Positions 15,382 to 24,083 of a stretch of 64,000 nucleotides of DNA are shown one piece after another. The stretch spans positions 2,232,001 to 2,296,000 of the forward strand of contig NZ_JACCBN010000001.1 in assembly GCF_013409505.1 (NCBI RefSeq). The letters run 5' to 3'. The stretch comes from Actinomycetospora corticicola (GTDB lineage Bacteria > Actinomycetota > Actinomycetes > Mycobacteriales > Pseudonocardiaceae). Positions within the stretch are counted from its first letter, which is position 1. Each line of letters opens with the position of its first letter. The position numbers and the translations under genes were made by a program. A model generated the notes under the pieces. It was not told the origin of the DNA. It saw only the letters and a list, made by a program, of their open reading frames with translations, and searched no databases.

Positions 15382-16587
15382 TCAGGCCGAACGCAGCATC
15401 GCGATCTCGTCCTCCGGGGTCGGGGCCCAGGCACCCGCCGGCGGCAGCCCGATCGAGGCGGCGTGGCCGCGGAAGTTCTCCAGCCAGTGCCGCCAGTCGT
15501 CGGGGAGCATCGAGAACGGCGCCTCGTGCCCGAGCTCGCGCGCCGCCCACAGCGGCCAGTGCGGGTTGGACAGCGCCGGGCGCCCGAGCAGGACGACGTC
15601 GGTCAGGCCGGCCTCGATCGCCCGGTTCGCGTTCTGCGGCACGCCGAGGTTCCAGGAGCAGACGGTCGGGATGCCGACCTCGCGCCTGACCTGCGCCGAG
15701 CGCTCGAGCATGAAGCCCGGGTCGTTCATCGGGGGCTTGCGTTCCATGTCGTCGGTGTTGAACCCGAGGCTCATGTCCGCGGCGTCCAGCCCGTGCTCGG
15801 CCATCCATGCGACGGCCTGCAGGGACTCCTCGAACTGCACCCCCTGCGAGTGGAAGTCGTCCGAGCCGAGCCGCATCGTCAGCGGGAGCCGCTCGGGCCA
15901 CACCTCGCGGACGGCGTCGAGGGCCTCGAGCAGGAACCGTGCCCGGTTCTCCAGCGAGCCGCCGTACTCGTCGTCGCGCCGGTTGGCCAGCGGCGAGAAG
16001 AACTCGGCGCCGAGGTAGCCGTGGGCGAAGTGCATCTCGAGCCACTCGTAGCCGGCGTCGGCCGCGCGGCGGGCGGCGTCGGCGTAGGAGCGGTGGAGAC
16101 TCTGGATCTCGTCGCGGGACAGCGCGTGCACGTCGAAGGGATGGTCGCCGCCGTAGGGGACGTTCGACGGGCCGACGCACTGCCAGCCCCGGTCGTGGTC
16201 CGGCGGGAACTGGGCGCCCGGCCCGTACTCGCCGATCCGGTCGTGCGCCGCGACCTCGCTGCCCTTGCGGCCGGTGTGGCCCAGCTGGATCCCCGCGACC
16301 CCGCTCTGCCGCTTGATGATCGCGGTGACCCGGGCGTGGCCCTCGACCTGGTCGTCGTCCCAGATGCCCGCGCAGTCGACGGTCGTGCGCCCCTCCGGCA
16401 CGATCGCGACCTGCTCCGGGAAGATCAGCCCGAAGCCCCCGGCAGCCCGGGCTCCGAGGTACATCACGTGATAGTCGTTCATCTTCCCGCTGCGGTCCTC
16501 GCAGGCGTGCTGCGTCATCGGGGACATCCCGATGCGGTTGCGCAGCGTCACGCCCTTGAGGGTGAACGGGCTGAAGAGGTCGGCCAC
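15382..16587 (-). CDS. NADH:flavin oxidoreductase (Old Yellow Enzyme), copy 1
   Basis: 401 residues from GTG 16587 with AAAGG upstream. TIM-barrel OYE: ADLFSPFTLKGVTLRNRIG at the N-terminus, MSPMTQHACEDRSG, substrate-binding HTGRKGS, HFAHGYLGAEFFSPLANRRD, then the FMN-phosphate region YGGSLENRARFL and the C-terminal VVLLGRPALSNPHWPLWAA. Reduces activated alkenes with NAD(P)H. Close paralogue of the gene at 21507-22670; the two share most of their sequence. Divergent from the methyltransferase gene. Confidence 0.93.
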   Translation of the reverse strand: MADLFSPFTLKGVTLRNRIGMSPMTQHACEDRSGKMNDYHVMYLGARAAGGFGLIFPEQVAIVPEGRTTVDCAGIWDDDQVEGHARVTAIIKRQSGVAGIQLGHTGRKGSEVAAHDRIGEYGPGAQFPPDHDRGWQCVGPSNVPYGGDHPFDVHALSRDEIQSLHRSYADAARRAADAGYEWLEMHFAHGYLGAEFFSPLANRRDDEYGGSLENRARFLLEALDAVREVWPERLPLTMRLGSDDFHSQGVQFEESLQAVAWMAEHGLDAADMSLGFNTDDMERKPPMNDPGFMLERSAQVRREVGIPTVCSWNLGVPQNANRAIEAGLTDVVLLGRPALSNPHWPLWAARELGHEAPFSMLPDDWRHWLENFRGHAASIGLPPAGAWAPTPEDEIAMLRSA

Positions 16588-16674
16588 GGTGAGCCTTTCG
16601 GGATCGACGGAGGGACTCACCGTCGACAATTGCGCGCAACCGTTTCGCCGGTCGCTCGATGCTGTTGCGTCCGT

Positions 16675-17499
16675 GTGTCCCGGTGTGAGCTCCTCGCTGC
16701 CGTGGAGGACGACCGCTCGGTCCGCCGCACGACCTTCGACGAGGACGCACTGCTCTACGACCGCGCCCGGCCCACCTATCCAGAGGACCTGTTCGACGCG
16801 ATCGACCGTCGGCTCCCCGCGGACCGGCCCCGGACCCTCGAGATCGGCTGCGGCACCGGTCAGGCCACCGTGTCCCTCGCGCAGCGCGGTCACCGCGTCC
16901 TCGCGGTCGAGCTCGGTGCAGCGCTGGCGGAGGTCGCGCGTCGGAACCTGGCGCGCTTCCCTCAGGTGGAGGTGGTGACCGCCGACGTCGAGCGATGGGA
17001 GCTCGAGGAGGCCGACTTCGACCTCGTCGTCTGCGCCACGGCGTTCCACTGGCTCGACCCCGCCACGCGGTTCGCCCGCGTCGCGCGCCTCCTCCGCCAC
17101 GGCGGTCTGCTCGCTCTCGTCCAGACCATCCACGTCGCGGGCTCTTCCGCTGCGTTCTTCACCGAGGTCCAGCAGTGCTACGCCCGATGGGACCCGGCGA
17201 CCCCTCCCGACCTCCGAATCCCTGCGCTCGGTGACCTGCCTCCCGCGAGCGCCTACGGGCTCGAGGACGCCGAGGAATTCGACGCCGCGGAAACTCGGAG
17301 GTTCGGTGTCGACCTGAGCTACGACGCGGCTCGCTACCTGGACCTGCTCGCCACGTTCTCGAACCACCGGAGCCTGCCGACGGCCCAGCGCGAGGGACTC
17401 TTCGCCTGCCTCCGACGACGTATCGCCCGGGAACCCGGTGGAACCGTCGTCCGGTCGGTCGCGTTCGAGCTCAGCACCGCGTTCCGGCGTCCGGGGTGA
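16675..17499 (+). CDS. Class I SAM-dependent methyltransferase
   Basis: 274 residues from GTG 16675; a GTG at 16702 is an equally good start and would give 265. The SAM-binding motif I is LEIGCGTGQATVSLAQRG, followed by VLAVELGAAL (motif II), VEVVTADVERWEL and DLVVCATAFHWLDP. The N-terminal FDEDALLYDRARPTYPEDLFDAI is typical of a broad family of small-molecule methyltransferases. Substrate unknown. Its 3' end overlaps the 3' end of the 13E12-type gene by 29 bases. Confidence 0.88.
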   Translation: MSRCELLAAVEDDRSVRRTTFDEDALLYDRARPTYPEDLFDAIDRRLPADRPRTLEIGCGTGQATVSLAQRGHRVLAVELGAALAEVARRNLARFPQVEVVTADVERWELEEADFDLVVCATAFHWLDPATRFARVARLLRHGGLLALVQTIHVAGSSAAFFTEVQQCYARWDPATPPDLRIPALGDLPPASAYGLEDAEEFDAAETRRFGVDLSYDAARYLDLLATFSNHRSLPTAQREGLFACLRRRIAREPGGTVVRSVAFELSTAFRRPG

Positions 17500-19678
17500 T
17501 CTGCCAGGGCCGGTTGTGTCTCGGTGTTCGGGTGGGGTCGAGCCAGGCCGGTGGGGTGAACCAGGGCTGGTGGTCGATCATCGCGACGTCCCATCCGGCG
17601 TGGTGGACGAGGTCGTGGTGATACCGGCAGAGGCAGACGAGGTTGTCCAGGGCGGTGTCGCCGCCGTGGGCCCAGTGGGTGATGTGGTGGAGCTGGGTGG
17701 TGCGGGTTCTGCGGCGGCAGCCGGGGAAGGCGCAGTGGCGGTCGCGGTGGATCACGGCGCGGGCGATCCCGGCGGGGACGGCGCGGGATTTGCGGCCGAT
17801 GTCGAGGACTTCGCCCTTCGAGCCGAGCACGACGGGGATGATCTCGGCGTCGCAGGCCAGGCGGCGGGCGGTCTCGGGGCGGATCCAGGTGGAGTCCCCG
17901 AGCAGCGCGAGCGTCTGGTGGGCGTCGGTGAGCTGTTGGCGCAGGGTCTTGTAGTCCAGGGTGACGGTCAGGGTGACCCGCTCCCGTCCCGGTAGCGACA
18001 TCGCATCGAAGTCCGGTGGGCTCCACGGCTTGTGCGGCGGCGGTTCGTCCTCGGGCTCATCGTCGGGTGATCCGTCGCTGGGCAGCGGTGACTCGTCCTC
18101 GGGCTCGTCGTCGGGTGGCCCGTCGCTGCGCAGCGGTGGCTCGTCGGTGTCGGTGTCGGCGTCCTCGCCCGGCGGCACGGTCGCCGCGTTGCGCTCGGCG
18201 CCGTCGTCGGTGTCGTTGCCCTTGTCGGGATCGGTGTCTTCGTTCCGGTCGCTGGCGTCGGGCGGCCGCGGGTTCGCCGGACCATCGTGATGGCGTTCGT
18301 CGTCCTCGGACCCCGGGCCGTCACCGCGGTCGTCCTCGCCGCGGGTGGCGGTGGCGTCGGAGCCGCCGGCCGCGTGCCCGTCCTCGGTCGCACGGCGGGT
18401 AGCCGCGTCGGCGTCGGAGGACTTGTCACCGGTGTCGGCGTCGGGTGTGGGTTCGGTGGGCCAGGCGGTGGTGTCGCCGTGGTCGTCGAGGTCCGGGAGC
18501 GGCATGGAGGCGGTGGGGCTGCCGGGGTGCTGCTCGTCCTCGGAGTGGTCGAGCCCGGCCCGGTGGCTCGCGGAGATCAGGTCCAACAGCCCGGAGGCCT
18601 GCCGGTTGGGTTTGGAGTCCCGGGCCTCGACCCGCGGATCGACCCCCACCCGACGACCGCCGTCTGGATCATCGGAGACCGGCGGCAACCCGGTCTCGGG
18701 GTCGGCGGTCACCGCCGACGCCGGAGCAGGTGTCGCAGACCGGATGGCGTCGGCGAACAACGCCGCTGCGGCCGCCTCGCGCAGCACCAGCTTGGCGTGC
18801 AGGGAGCCGTTGCGGCGGGTGGTCAGGTGCAGCTCGTTGCCGGCCGGGTCGTCGTCCTTCGGGCGGGCACCATCGGGGTCGAGGCGGTCGGCGACCGTCT
18901 TCGCCGCCGACGCCAACGCCCGCGGCGAATGCGTCGCGGCCAACCCCGCGAGCTGCTCCTCGGCCACCGCGAGCACCGTCTCGTCGAGGTCGTCGACCTT
19001 CCGGAGCCGGTCCATGGTCTTGGCGACGATCTCGACGTGGTGCCCGTCGATCACCCCGTCATCCACCGCCGCGGCGGTGGCGGGCAACTGGGCGGGGGTG
19101 GTCGCCCCGGTCGGGGTGACGTGCGGGTGCAGGGCTCCGGCGTGCCGGTCGAGTATCGCGACGGTCTTGGGGTCGAGCCGGACGTGGTCCTCCAACAACC
19201 GCGACAGCCGCTGATACCGGGTCTCAGCCAGCACGTCACTGGCCCGCAGCGCCGTCACCGCCCGATACAACCGGGCCCCGGCCAGCCGGTGCGCGGTGGT
19301 GGCGGCATCGACCTCGTCCAACACGGCCTGCGACGACGCCGACAACCCGCCCTCGCGGTCGGCAGCAGAGCCTGTGTCGGTGACCCCGGGCACCGCCCAG
19401 CCCGGCTCGTCAGCTCGGGACTCGTCGGCACAGGGCTCCTGCGCACAGGACCGATCCACACCCGGACCGTCGGCCGTGGGCACACCAACCCACGGCGCGT
19501 GGTCCTGCGGGTCCTCGGGCTCGAAGAACGGTGGCTCGGGTTCAGGCGCCCACGGGAAGAGCGCCTCGAACTCGACGTCGGAGAGCGGGCGCCAGGTGGG
19601 CTCGTCGAGGTCCTCGGGTTCCCACGGCGATTCAGGCTCAGGCCCCACGCTGGGGTCCCACGCCGCGTCGATCGCCAT
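17471..19678 (-). CDS. 13E12-type DUF222/HNH endonuclease protein with long acidic insert
   Basis: 735 residues from ATG 19678, much longer than typical 13E12-repeat proteins (about 400-500). N-terminal half carries the DUF222 helical domain (about 130-330, with ALRASDVLAETRYQRLSRLL and MDRLRKVDDLDETVLAVAEEQ). Residues about 345-575 are an acidic, Asp/Pro/Glu-rich linker, including near-duplicate units such as DGPPDDEPEDE and DGSPDDEPEDE. The C-terminus is an HNH nuclease: HCAFPGC, LHHITHWAHGG and LVCLCRYHHDLVHH, with zinc Cys pairs. 13E12 proteins are multicopy in many actinobacteria and behave like selfish repeats. Convergent with the methyltransferase. Confidence 0.88.
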   Translation of the reverse strand: MAIDAAWDPSVGPEPESPWEPEDLDEPTWRPLSDVEFEALFPWAPEPEPPFFEPEDPQDHAPWVGVPTADGPGVDRSCAQEPCADESRADEPGWAVPGVTDTGSAADREGGLSASSQAVLDEVDAATTAHRLAGARLYRAVTALRASDVLAETRYQRLSRLLEDHVRLDPKTVAILDRHAGALHPHVTPTGATTPAQLPATAAAVDDGVIDGHHVEIVAKTMDRLRKVDDLDETVLAVAEEQLAGLAATHSPRALASAAKTVADRLDPDGARPKDDDPAGNELHLTTRRNGSLHAKLVLREAAAAALFADAIRSATPAPASAVTADPETGLPPVSDDPDGGRRVGVDPRVEARDSKPNRQASGLLDLISASHRAGLDHSEDEQHPGSPTASMPLPDLDDHGDTTAWPTEPTPDADTGDKSSDADAATRRATEDGHAAGGSDATATRGEDDRGDGPGSEDDERHHDGPANPRPPDASDRNEDTDPDKGNDTDDGAERNAATVPPGEDADTDTDEPPLRSDGPPDDEPEDESPLPSDGSPDDEPEDEPPPHKPWSPPDFDAMSLPGRERVTLTVTLDYKTLRQQLTDAHQTLALLGDSTWIRPETARRLACDAEIIPVVLGSKGEVLDIGRKSRAVPAGIARAVIHRDRHCAFPGCRRRTRTTQLHHITHWAHGGDTALDNLVCLCRYHHDLVHHAGWDVAMIDHQPWFTPPAWLDPTRTPRHNRPWQITPDAGTRC

Positions 19679-19838
19679 GCACCCAATATCGAACACCAGT
19701 TCGATTAGATCAACCGGCGAACGGAGCAACTTCGACGACGCCCTGCACCAGACACGCCACTCGAGGGCCTAGGAACGATCGGAAGGTGAACCTGAGCGAC
19801 GACGGCCCCCGGTGCACCCTCGTCCTGACCCCGAGGGA

Positions 19839-21440
19839 GTGCTCACCCCCGGGATCGGCCGCCTGCCAAACAGCCGGCACCTCCCTCGGCGAGGTCGCGG
19901 ACGCCGCGCTCGACGGCCACCACCTCCTCGACGCCTCGGCCGTCGGCTGGGCGCCATCGAGCCGCACCGCGCGCGGGGTTCACGCCCGGCCGGTGACACT
20001 GGGCCCATCAACACCTCCGGCACGGCGGACCGGCTCCTCGGACGCCGTCGGTTCCTCGCGTCGCTCCTGCCCGGACTCGGGCTCGGCGTCGGGCTCACCG
20101 CCCTGACCGCGGCGGACGCGCCCCGACCCGTCGTCGGGACGAACACGGTCGACGTCCGCGCCTTCGGCGCCCGGGGCGACGGGACCACCCGCGACACCGC
20201 GGCGATCCAGGCCGCAGTCGACACGGCGGGGAGAAGCGGCGGCACCGTCGTCCTCCCCGCCGGGAGGTTCCTCTCCGGGACGATCGAGCTCCGGTCGCAC
20301 GTCACGCTGCACCTCTCCCCCGGCGCCGTGCTGCTCGGTAGCCCGGACATCGCCGACTACCCGGCGCACGACCTCGGCGTCCGCGACCTCGACATCGGCG
20401 GACGACAGGTCTGGGCCCTGCTCCACGCGCAGGGCGCCGAGCAGGTCACCATCGAGGGCACCGGCACGATCGAGGGCAACGGCCACGCCTTCCCGAAGGT
20501 CCCGACGCCCGATCCCGAGGTCGCCACCGGTCCACGTCCTCGGATGATCTTCCTCCGGGGCTGCCGGTCGGTCGTCCTGCGGAACGTCACGTTGCGCGAG
20601 GCCGGCATGTGGACCGTCCACCTCGCCCAGACCACCGGCGTGCACGTCGAGAACCTCACGGTCACCTCCTCGCAGCACGTGCACCAGGACGGGATCGTCC
20701 TCGACAGCTGCGCCGGCGCGGTGGTCCGCGGGTGCCGCGTGGACACCCTGGACGACGCCGTCGTCCTCAAGAGCTCCTATCCCCAGCCGTGCGAGGACGT
20801 CCTCGTCACCGGCTGCACCCTCAGCTCGCGCTGCGCCGGACTGAAGCTCGGCACCCAGTCCCTCGGCGGGTTCCGCGCGATCCGGCTCGAGCGGTGCGTG
20901 TTCCGCGACTGCCGCCTGGGCGGGCTGAAGCTGCAGACGGTCGACGGCGGCGACCTCGAGGACGTCGTCGCCTCCGACCTCGTCATGCACGACGTCGCCG
21001 CGCCGCTGAGCATCCGCCGTGGCCACCGCGGCTTCGACTACGGGCGCACCGACGTCGTCCGACCGCGTCCCGTGGGAGCCCTGCGCGACGTGCACGTCCG
21101 CGACGTCCGCGCCGTCGTCAGCCGCTCCGCGGGGCCGCCTGCGGGCGACGTCATGAGCATCGCGGGCCTCCCCGGCTTCCCGGTCGAGGGCGTCACGCTC
21201 GAACGCCTCGACATCCGGACGCCGGGTGGCGGCACGCCCTCCGACGCGCGCCGCTCCGGCATCCCGGAGCTCGCGACGGCCTACCCGGAACACACGATGT
21301 TCGGCGTGCTCCCCGCCCACGGCCTCTGGGTGCGGCACGCGCGCGGCCTCAGCGTCCGCGACCTCCGGATCACGACCGCCGGACCGGACGCCCGCCCTGC
21401 CGTCGTGACCGACGACGTGGAGGGCCTCGACCTCCGCTGA
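19839..21440 (+). CDS. GH28-like glycoside hydrolase, Tat-exported
   Basis: The open frame runs 19812-21440. A Tat signal GRRRFLASLLPGLGLGVG lies about 75 codons in, but no ATG, GTG or TTG lies in frame near it; the nearest in-frame candidates are GTG at 19839 and 19812, so the true start is unclear. The mature part begins VDVRAFGARGDGTTRDTAAIQ, the classic N-terminus of pectate-lyase-like right-handed beta-helices. GH28-type catalytic features: DGIVLDSC, DTLDDAVVLKS, GLKLGTQSLGG and RRGHRGFDY. Secreted polygalacturonase-like enzyme acting on plant or microbial polysaccharide. Confidence 0.75.
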   Translation: MLTPGIGRLPNSRHLPRRGRGRRARRPPPPRRLGRRLGAIEPHRARGSRPAGDTGPINTSGTADRLLGRRRFLASLLPGLGLGVGLTALTAADAPRPVVGTNTVDVRAFGARGDGTTRDTAAIQAAVDTAGRSGGTVVLPAGRFLSGTIELRSHVTLHLSPGAVLLGSPDIADYPAHDLGVRDLDIGGRQVWALLHAQGAEQVTIEGTGTIEGNGHAFPKVPTPDPEVATGPRPRMIFLRGCRSVVLRNVTLREAGMWTVHLAQTTGVHVENLTVTSSQHVHQDGIVLDSCAGAVVRGCRVDTLDDAVVLKSSYPQPCEDVLVTGCTLSSRCAGLKLGTQSLGGFRAIRLERCVFRDCRLGGLKLQTVDGGDLEDVVASDLVMHDVAAPLSIRRGHRGFDYGRTDVVRPRPVGALRDVHVRDVRAVVSRSAGPPAGDVMSIAGLPGFPVEGVTLERLDIRTPGGGTPSDARRSGIPELATAYPEHTMFGVLPAHGLWVRHARGLSVRDLRITTAGPDARPAVVTDDVEGLDLR

Positions 21441-21516
21441 CCGACGACGCCGACCGACGACGCTGACCTACGACGCCGACCGACGACGCTGACCTACGAC
21501 GCCGACCTACGACGCG
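21439..21516. repeat. Six tandem copies of a 13-bp unit joining two stop codons
   Basis: Consensus GACC(G/T)ACGACGC(C/T), copies at 21439, 21452, 21465, 21478, 21491 and 21504. The first copy begins inside the TGA stop of the glycosidase; the last contains the stop (CTA on this strand) of the minus-strand Old Yellow Enzyme gene. The whole gap between the two convergent genes is this array. Confidence 0.92.
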
Positions 21517-22670
21517 ACGGGCGGCAGCCCGATGCTCTCGGCCGGACCGCGGAAGTTCTCCAACCACCAGCGCCAGTCGTCGGGCAGCAGCGAGAAGGGC
21601 CGCTCGTGCCCGAGCTCGCGCGCCGCCCAGACCGGCCAGTGCGGGTTGGCCAACGCCGGGTTGCCGAGCAGCACGAGGTCCACCCGCCCCTCGCGGACGG
21701 CGGCGTCCGCGACCTGTGGACGGCCCAGGTTCCAGCTGGCCATCGTCGGGATGCCGACCTCCTCGCGCACCCGCGCGGCCCGCTCCGCCATGAACCCCGG
21801 CCGGTCGAAGGGCGGCCGGATCGGCGGCTTCGCGGTGTTGAAGCCCATGCTCATGTCGGCCATGTCGAGCCCGTGCTCGGCCATCCACGCCACGGCCCGC
21901 ACCGACTCGTCGAACTGCACGCCCTCGGGATGGAAGTCGTCCGAGCCGAGCCGCATCGTCAACGGCAGCCGCTCGGGCCACACCTCCCGCACGGCGTCCA
22001 GCGCCTCGAGCAGGAACCGCGCCCGGTTCTCCAGCGACCCGCCGTACTCGTCGTCGCGCCGGTTGGCCAGCGGGGAGAAGAACTCGCCCGCGAGGTATCC
22101 GTGGGCGAAGTGCATGTGCAGCCACTCGTACCCGGCGTCGGCGGCCCGTCGCGCCGCGTCCGCGTACGACCGGTGCAGGCCGCGGATCTCGGAGACGGTG
22201 AGCGCGTGGACCGGGTGGTCGTGCGTCCCGTCGTCGTAGGAGACGGCGGACGGGCCGCTGACCTGCCAGCCGCGGTCGTGGTCCGGCGGCAGCTGGGACC
22301 CGCCGCGCAGGCCGTCGATCTCGTCGTGCTTGGCCACCTCGCTGCCCTTGCGGCCGGTGTGCCCGAGCTGGATGCCGGCGACCCCGCCCTGCCGCCGGAT
22401 GATCCCCGTGACCCGGGCGTGCCCCTCGATCTGATCGTCGTCCCAGATACCCGCGCAGTCCACCGTCGTGCGGCCCTCGGGGACGATCGCGACCTGCTCC
22501 GGGAAGATCAGCCCGAAGCCCCCCGCGGCCCGGGCCCCCAGGTACATGACGTGGTAGTCGTTCATGCGTCCGCTGCGGTCCTCGCAGGCGTGCATCGTCA
22601 TCGGCGACATCCCGATGCGGTTGCGCAGCGTCACGCCCTTGAGCGTGAACGGGGAGAAGAGGTCAGCCAC
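21507..22670 (-). CDS. NADH:flavin oxidoreductase (Old Yellow Enzyme), copy 2
   Basis: 387 residues from GTG 22670. Same layout as the gene at 15382: ADLFSPFTLKGVTLRNRIG, MSPMTMHACEDRSG, HTGRKGSEVAKHDE, HFAHGYLAGEFFSPLANRRD, YGGSLENRARFL and LGNPALANPHWPVWAA. Long identical stretches with copy 1 indicate a recent paralogue; the C-terminal tail is shorter and lacks the last 12 residues seen in copy 1. FMN enzyme acting on activated C=C bonds. A methyltransferase gene ends 18 bases upstream on the same strand. Confidence 0.93.
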   Translation of the reverse strand: MADLFSPFTLKGVTLRNRIGMSPMTMHACEDRSGRMNDYHVMYLGARAAGGFGLIFPEQVAIVPEGRTTVDCAGIWDDDQIEGHARVTGIIRRQGGVAGIQLGHTGRKGSEVAKHDEIDGLRGGSQLPPDHDRGWQVSGPSAVSYDDGTHDHPVHALTVSEIRGLHRSYADAARRAADAGYEWLHMHFAHGYLAGEFFSPLANRRDDEYGGSLENRARFLLEALDAVREVWPERLPLTMRLGSDDFHPEGVQFDESVRAVAWMAEHGLDMADMSMGFNTAKPPIRPPFDRPGFMAERAARVREEVGIPTMASWNLGRPQVADAAVREGRVDLVLLGNPALANPHWPVWAARELGHERPFSLLPDDWRWWLENFRGPAESIGLPPVAS

Positions 22671-22687
22671 GTGACGGTGCTTACCCC

Positions 22688-23344
22688 TCAACGCAGCCGG
22701 TGCACCGTGGTCGGGGTGACCGACCGGCCCTCGAGGTCCGTCGTATCCGGCACGTCGTAGTTCGCGAGCGCCTCCACCCGCCGCCGGGGCAGGTACTCGC
22801 GCCCCGGATCGCCGACGTAGACCTCGATCCCGACCCCGGTCGCCTCGTCGAGGAACTCCAGCATCAGCCGGGCCATCGGCTGCTCGTAGAAGACGTCGCC
22901 CGCGAGGATCACGTCGACGTCGAGCTCCGGCCCCTCCCCCGTCATCAGGTCGCCGACGACGTCGACGGTGAGGCCGTTCAGCGCCGCGTTGCGCGCCGTC
23001 GCCACGCGGGCGCGGGCGTCGTGGTCGGAGGCGACCACGGAGGCCGCCCCCGCCCGCAACGCGGCGAGCCCGACGATGCCCGACCCGCTCGCCAGATCCA
23101 GGACCTTCTTCCCGACGACGAGCTCGGGCCGGTCGAGCACGAAGCGCGACAGCGCCTGCCCGCCCGCCCACGCGAAGGCCCAGAACGGGGGTGCGGCCTC
23201 GTCGGTCTCCGACCAGGTCCGGTGGATGTCGTCGGCGAGGAGCAGGGTCACCTCGGGGACCAGCGGGGCCGTCCCGGGGGTGGTCCAACTCGTCACCTGG
23301 TCATCGAGTTCGCGCTCGGTCACGACCTCGTCACCCGCCGTCAT
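22688..23344 (-). CDS. Class I methyltransferase (ETFB-Lys/METTL20-like)
   Basis: 218 residues from ATG 23344. Motif I is VLDLASGSGIVGLAALRAGA, followed by VVASDHDARA, and the post-motif DVILAGDVFYEQPMARLML. The WAFAWAGGQALSRFVL segment before motif I and the AGDVFYE motif are typical of the METTL20/ETFB lysine methyltransferase and PrmA-like group, which modify protein lysines. Lies directly upstream of the Old Yellow Enzyme copy 2 gene (18 bases), so probably one transcript. Confidence 0.85.
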   Translation of the reverse strand: MTAGDEVVTERELDDQVTSWTTPGTAPLVPEVTLLLADDIHRTWSETDEAAPPFWAFAWAGGQALSRFVLDRPELVVGKKVLDLASGSGIVGLAALRAGAASVVASDHDARARVATARNAALNGLTVDVVGDLMTGEGPELDVDVILAGDVFYEQPMARLMLEFLDEATGVGIEVYVGDPGREYLPRRRVEALANYDVPDTTDLEGRSVTPTTVHRLR

Positions 23345-23426
23345 ACATTGCCCCGGACGGACGCAGCGCCGGACCGCGCGCCCACCTACCCTGTTGCGGA
23401 ACCGAGCGGTGCCGAGGAGGCAGACC

Positions 23427-23666
23427 ATGTCCGACGACGACGACACGGACGCCGTCCTGCTCTACCTCGGCGGCCCGCTCGACGGTCGCGTCGAGGTCCG
23501 CGAGGCACGCCACGGCGCCCCGTTGCCCACGGTGACCCACACCCACCTCCACGACGGTCCGAAGGTCGTGCACCACTACGACCTCCATCCGCTCACCGAC
23601 GGTGCGGGTGTCTACCACCTGCGCGTCGAGCCCGTGCCGCAGACCGTGGACGCCGAGTCCGCGTAG
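23427..23666 (+). CDS. Small hypothetical protein
   Basis: 79 residues with an excellent GAGGAGG ribosome site 7 bases before ATG 23427. Sequence features: acidic N-terminus, LLYLGGPLDGRVEVRE, then a His-rich core THTHLHDGPKVVHHYDLH and a beta C-terminus. The His cluster might bind a metal ion. Family not recognised. Divergent from the METTL20-like gene. Confidence 0.68.
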   Translation: MSDDDDTDAVLLYLGGPLDGRVEVREARHGAPLPTVTHTHLHDGPKVVHHYDLHPLTDGAGVYHLRVEPVPQTVDAESA

Positions 23667-23675
23667 GCGCCCGGC

Positions 23676-24062
23676 TCAGGCCAGGTACCAGCCGAGCGCG
23701 CACAGGGCGCCCCAGGCACCCGCCACCGCGATCGCCTTCGTGCGCGCCTCGCGGTCGGGCAGGCTCGTGCCGAGCAGCACCAGGTCGACCACGTCCGAGC
23801 CGACGCGCACGGCCGTCGCCGTCTTCAGCGACTGTCCCTCGGGGGCGAACGCCATCGCGAGGCCGGAGGCGAGGTCCCGCCCGCCGAGCGCGCGGATGCC
23901 GATCGCGGTGCCGCGCGAGAGCGACTCACCGTCCTTCGCGAGCTTGGTGGGGCGGGCGAACAGCTCGGGCTTCGCGATGATCGCGACGGAGTAGGCGGCG
24001 GTCGCGGCACCGAGCACGCGGGGCAGCCAGGGCGCCTTCGGGGTGGACGTCGTCAAGGTCAT
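23676..24062 (-). CDS. DUF4267-like membrane protein
   Basis: 128 residues. Hydrophobic segments near residues 14-28 (VLGAATAAYSVAIIA), 58-75 (around GGRDLASGLAMAFAP), 88-102 and 110-127. The GIRALGGRDLASGLAMAF motif resembles DUF4267 proteins, small four-helix membrane proteins of unknown role. The last residues end in AWGALCALGWYLA. 21 bases upstream of the antiporter on the same strand in reading direction terms, that is, downstream of it in the operon. Confidence 0.68.
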   Translation of the reverse strand: MTLTTSTPKAPWLPRVLGAATAAYSVAIIAKPELFARPTKLAKDGESLSRGTAIGIRALGGRDLASGLAMAFAPEGQSLKTATAVRVGSDVVDLVLLGTSLPDREARTKAIAVAGAWGALCALGWYLA

Positions 24063-24083
24063 GGGCCGCGTGTACCCACTCCG

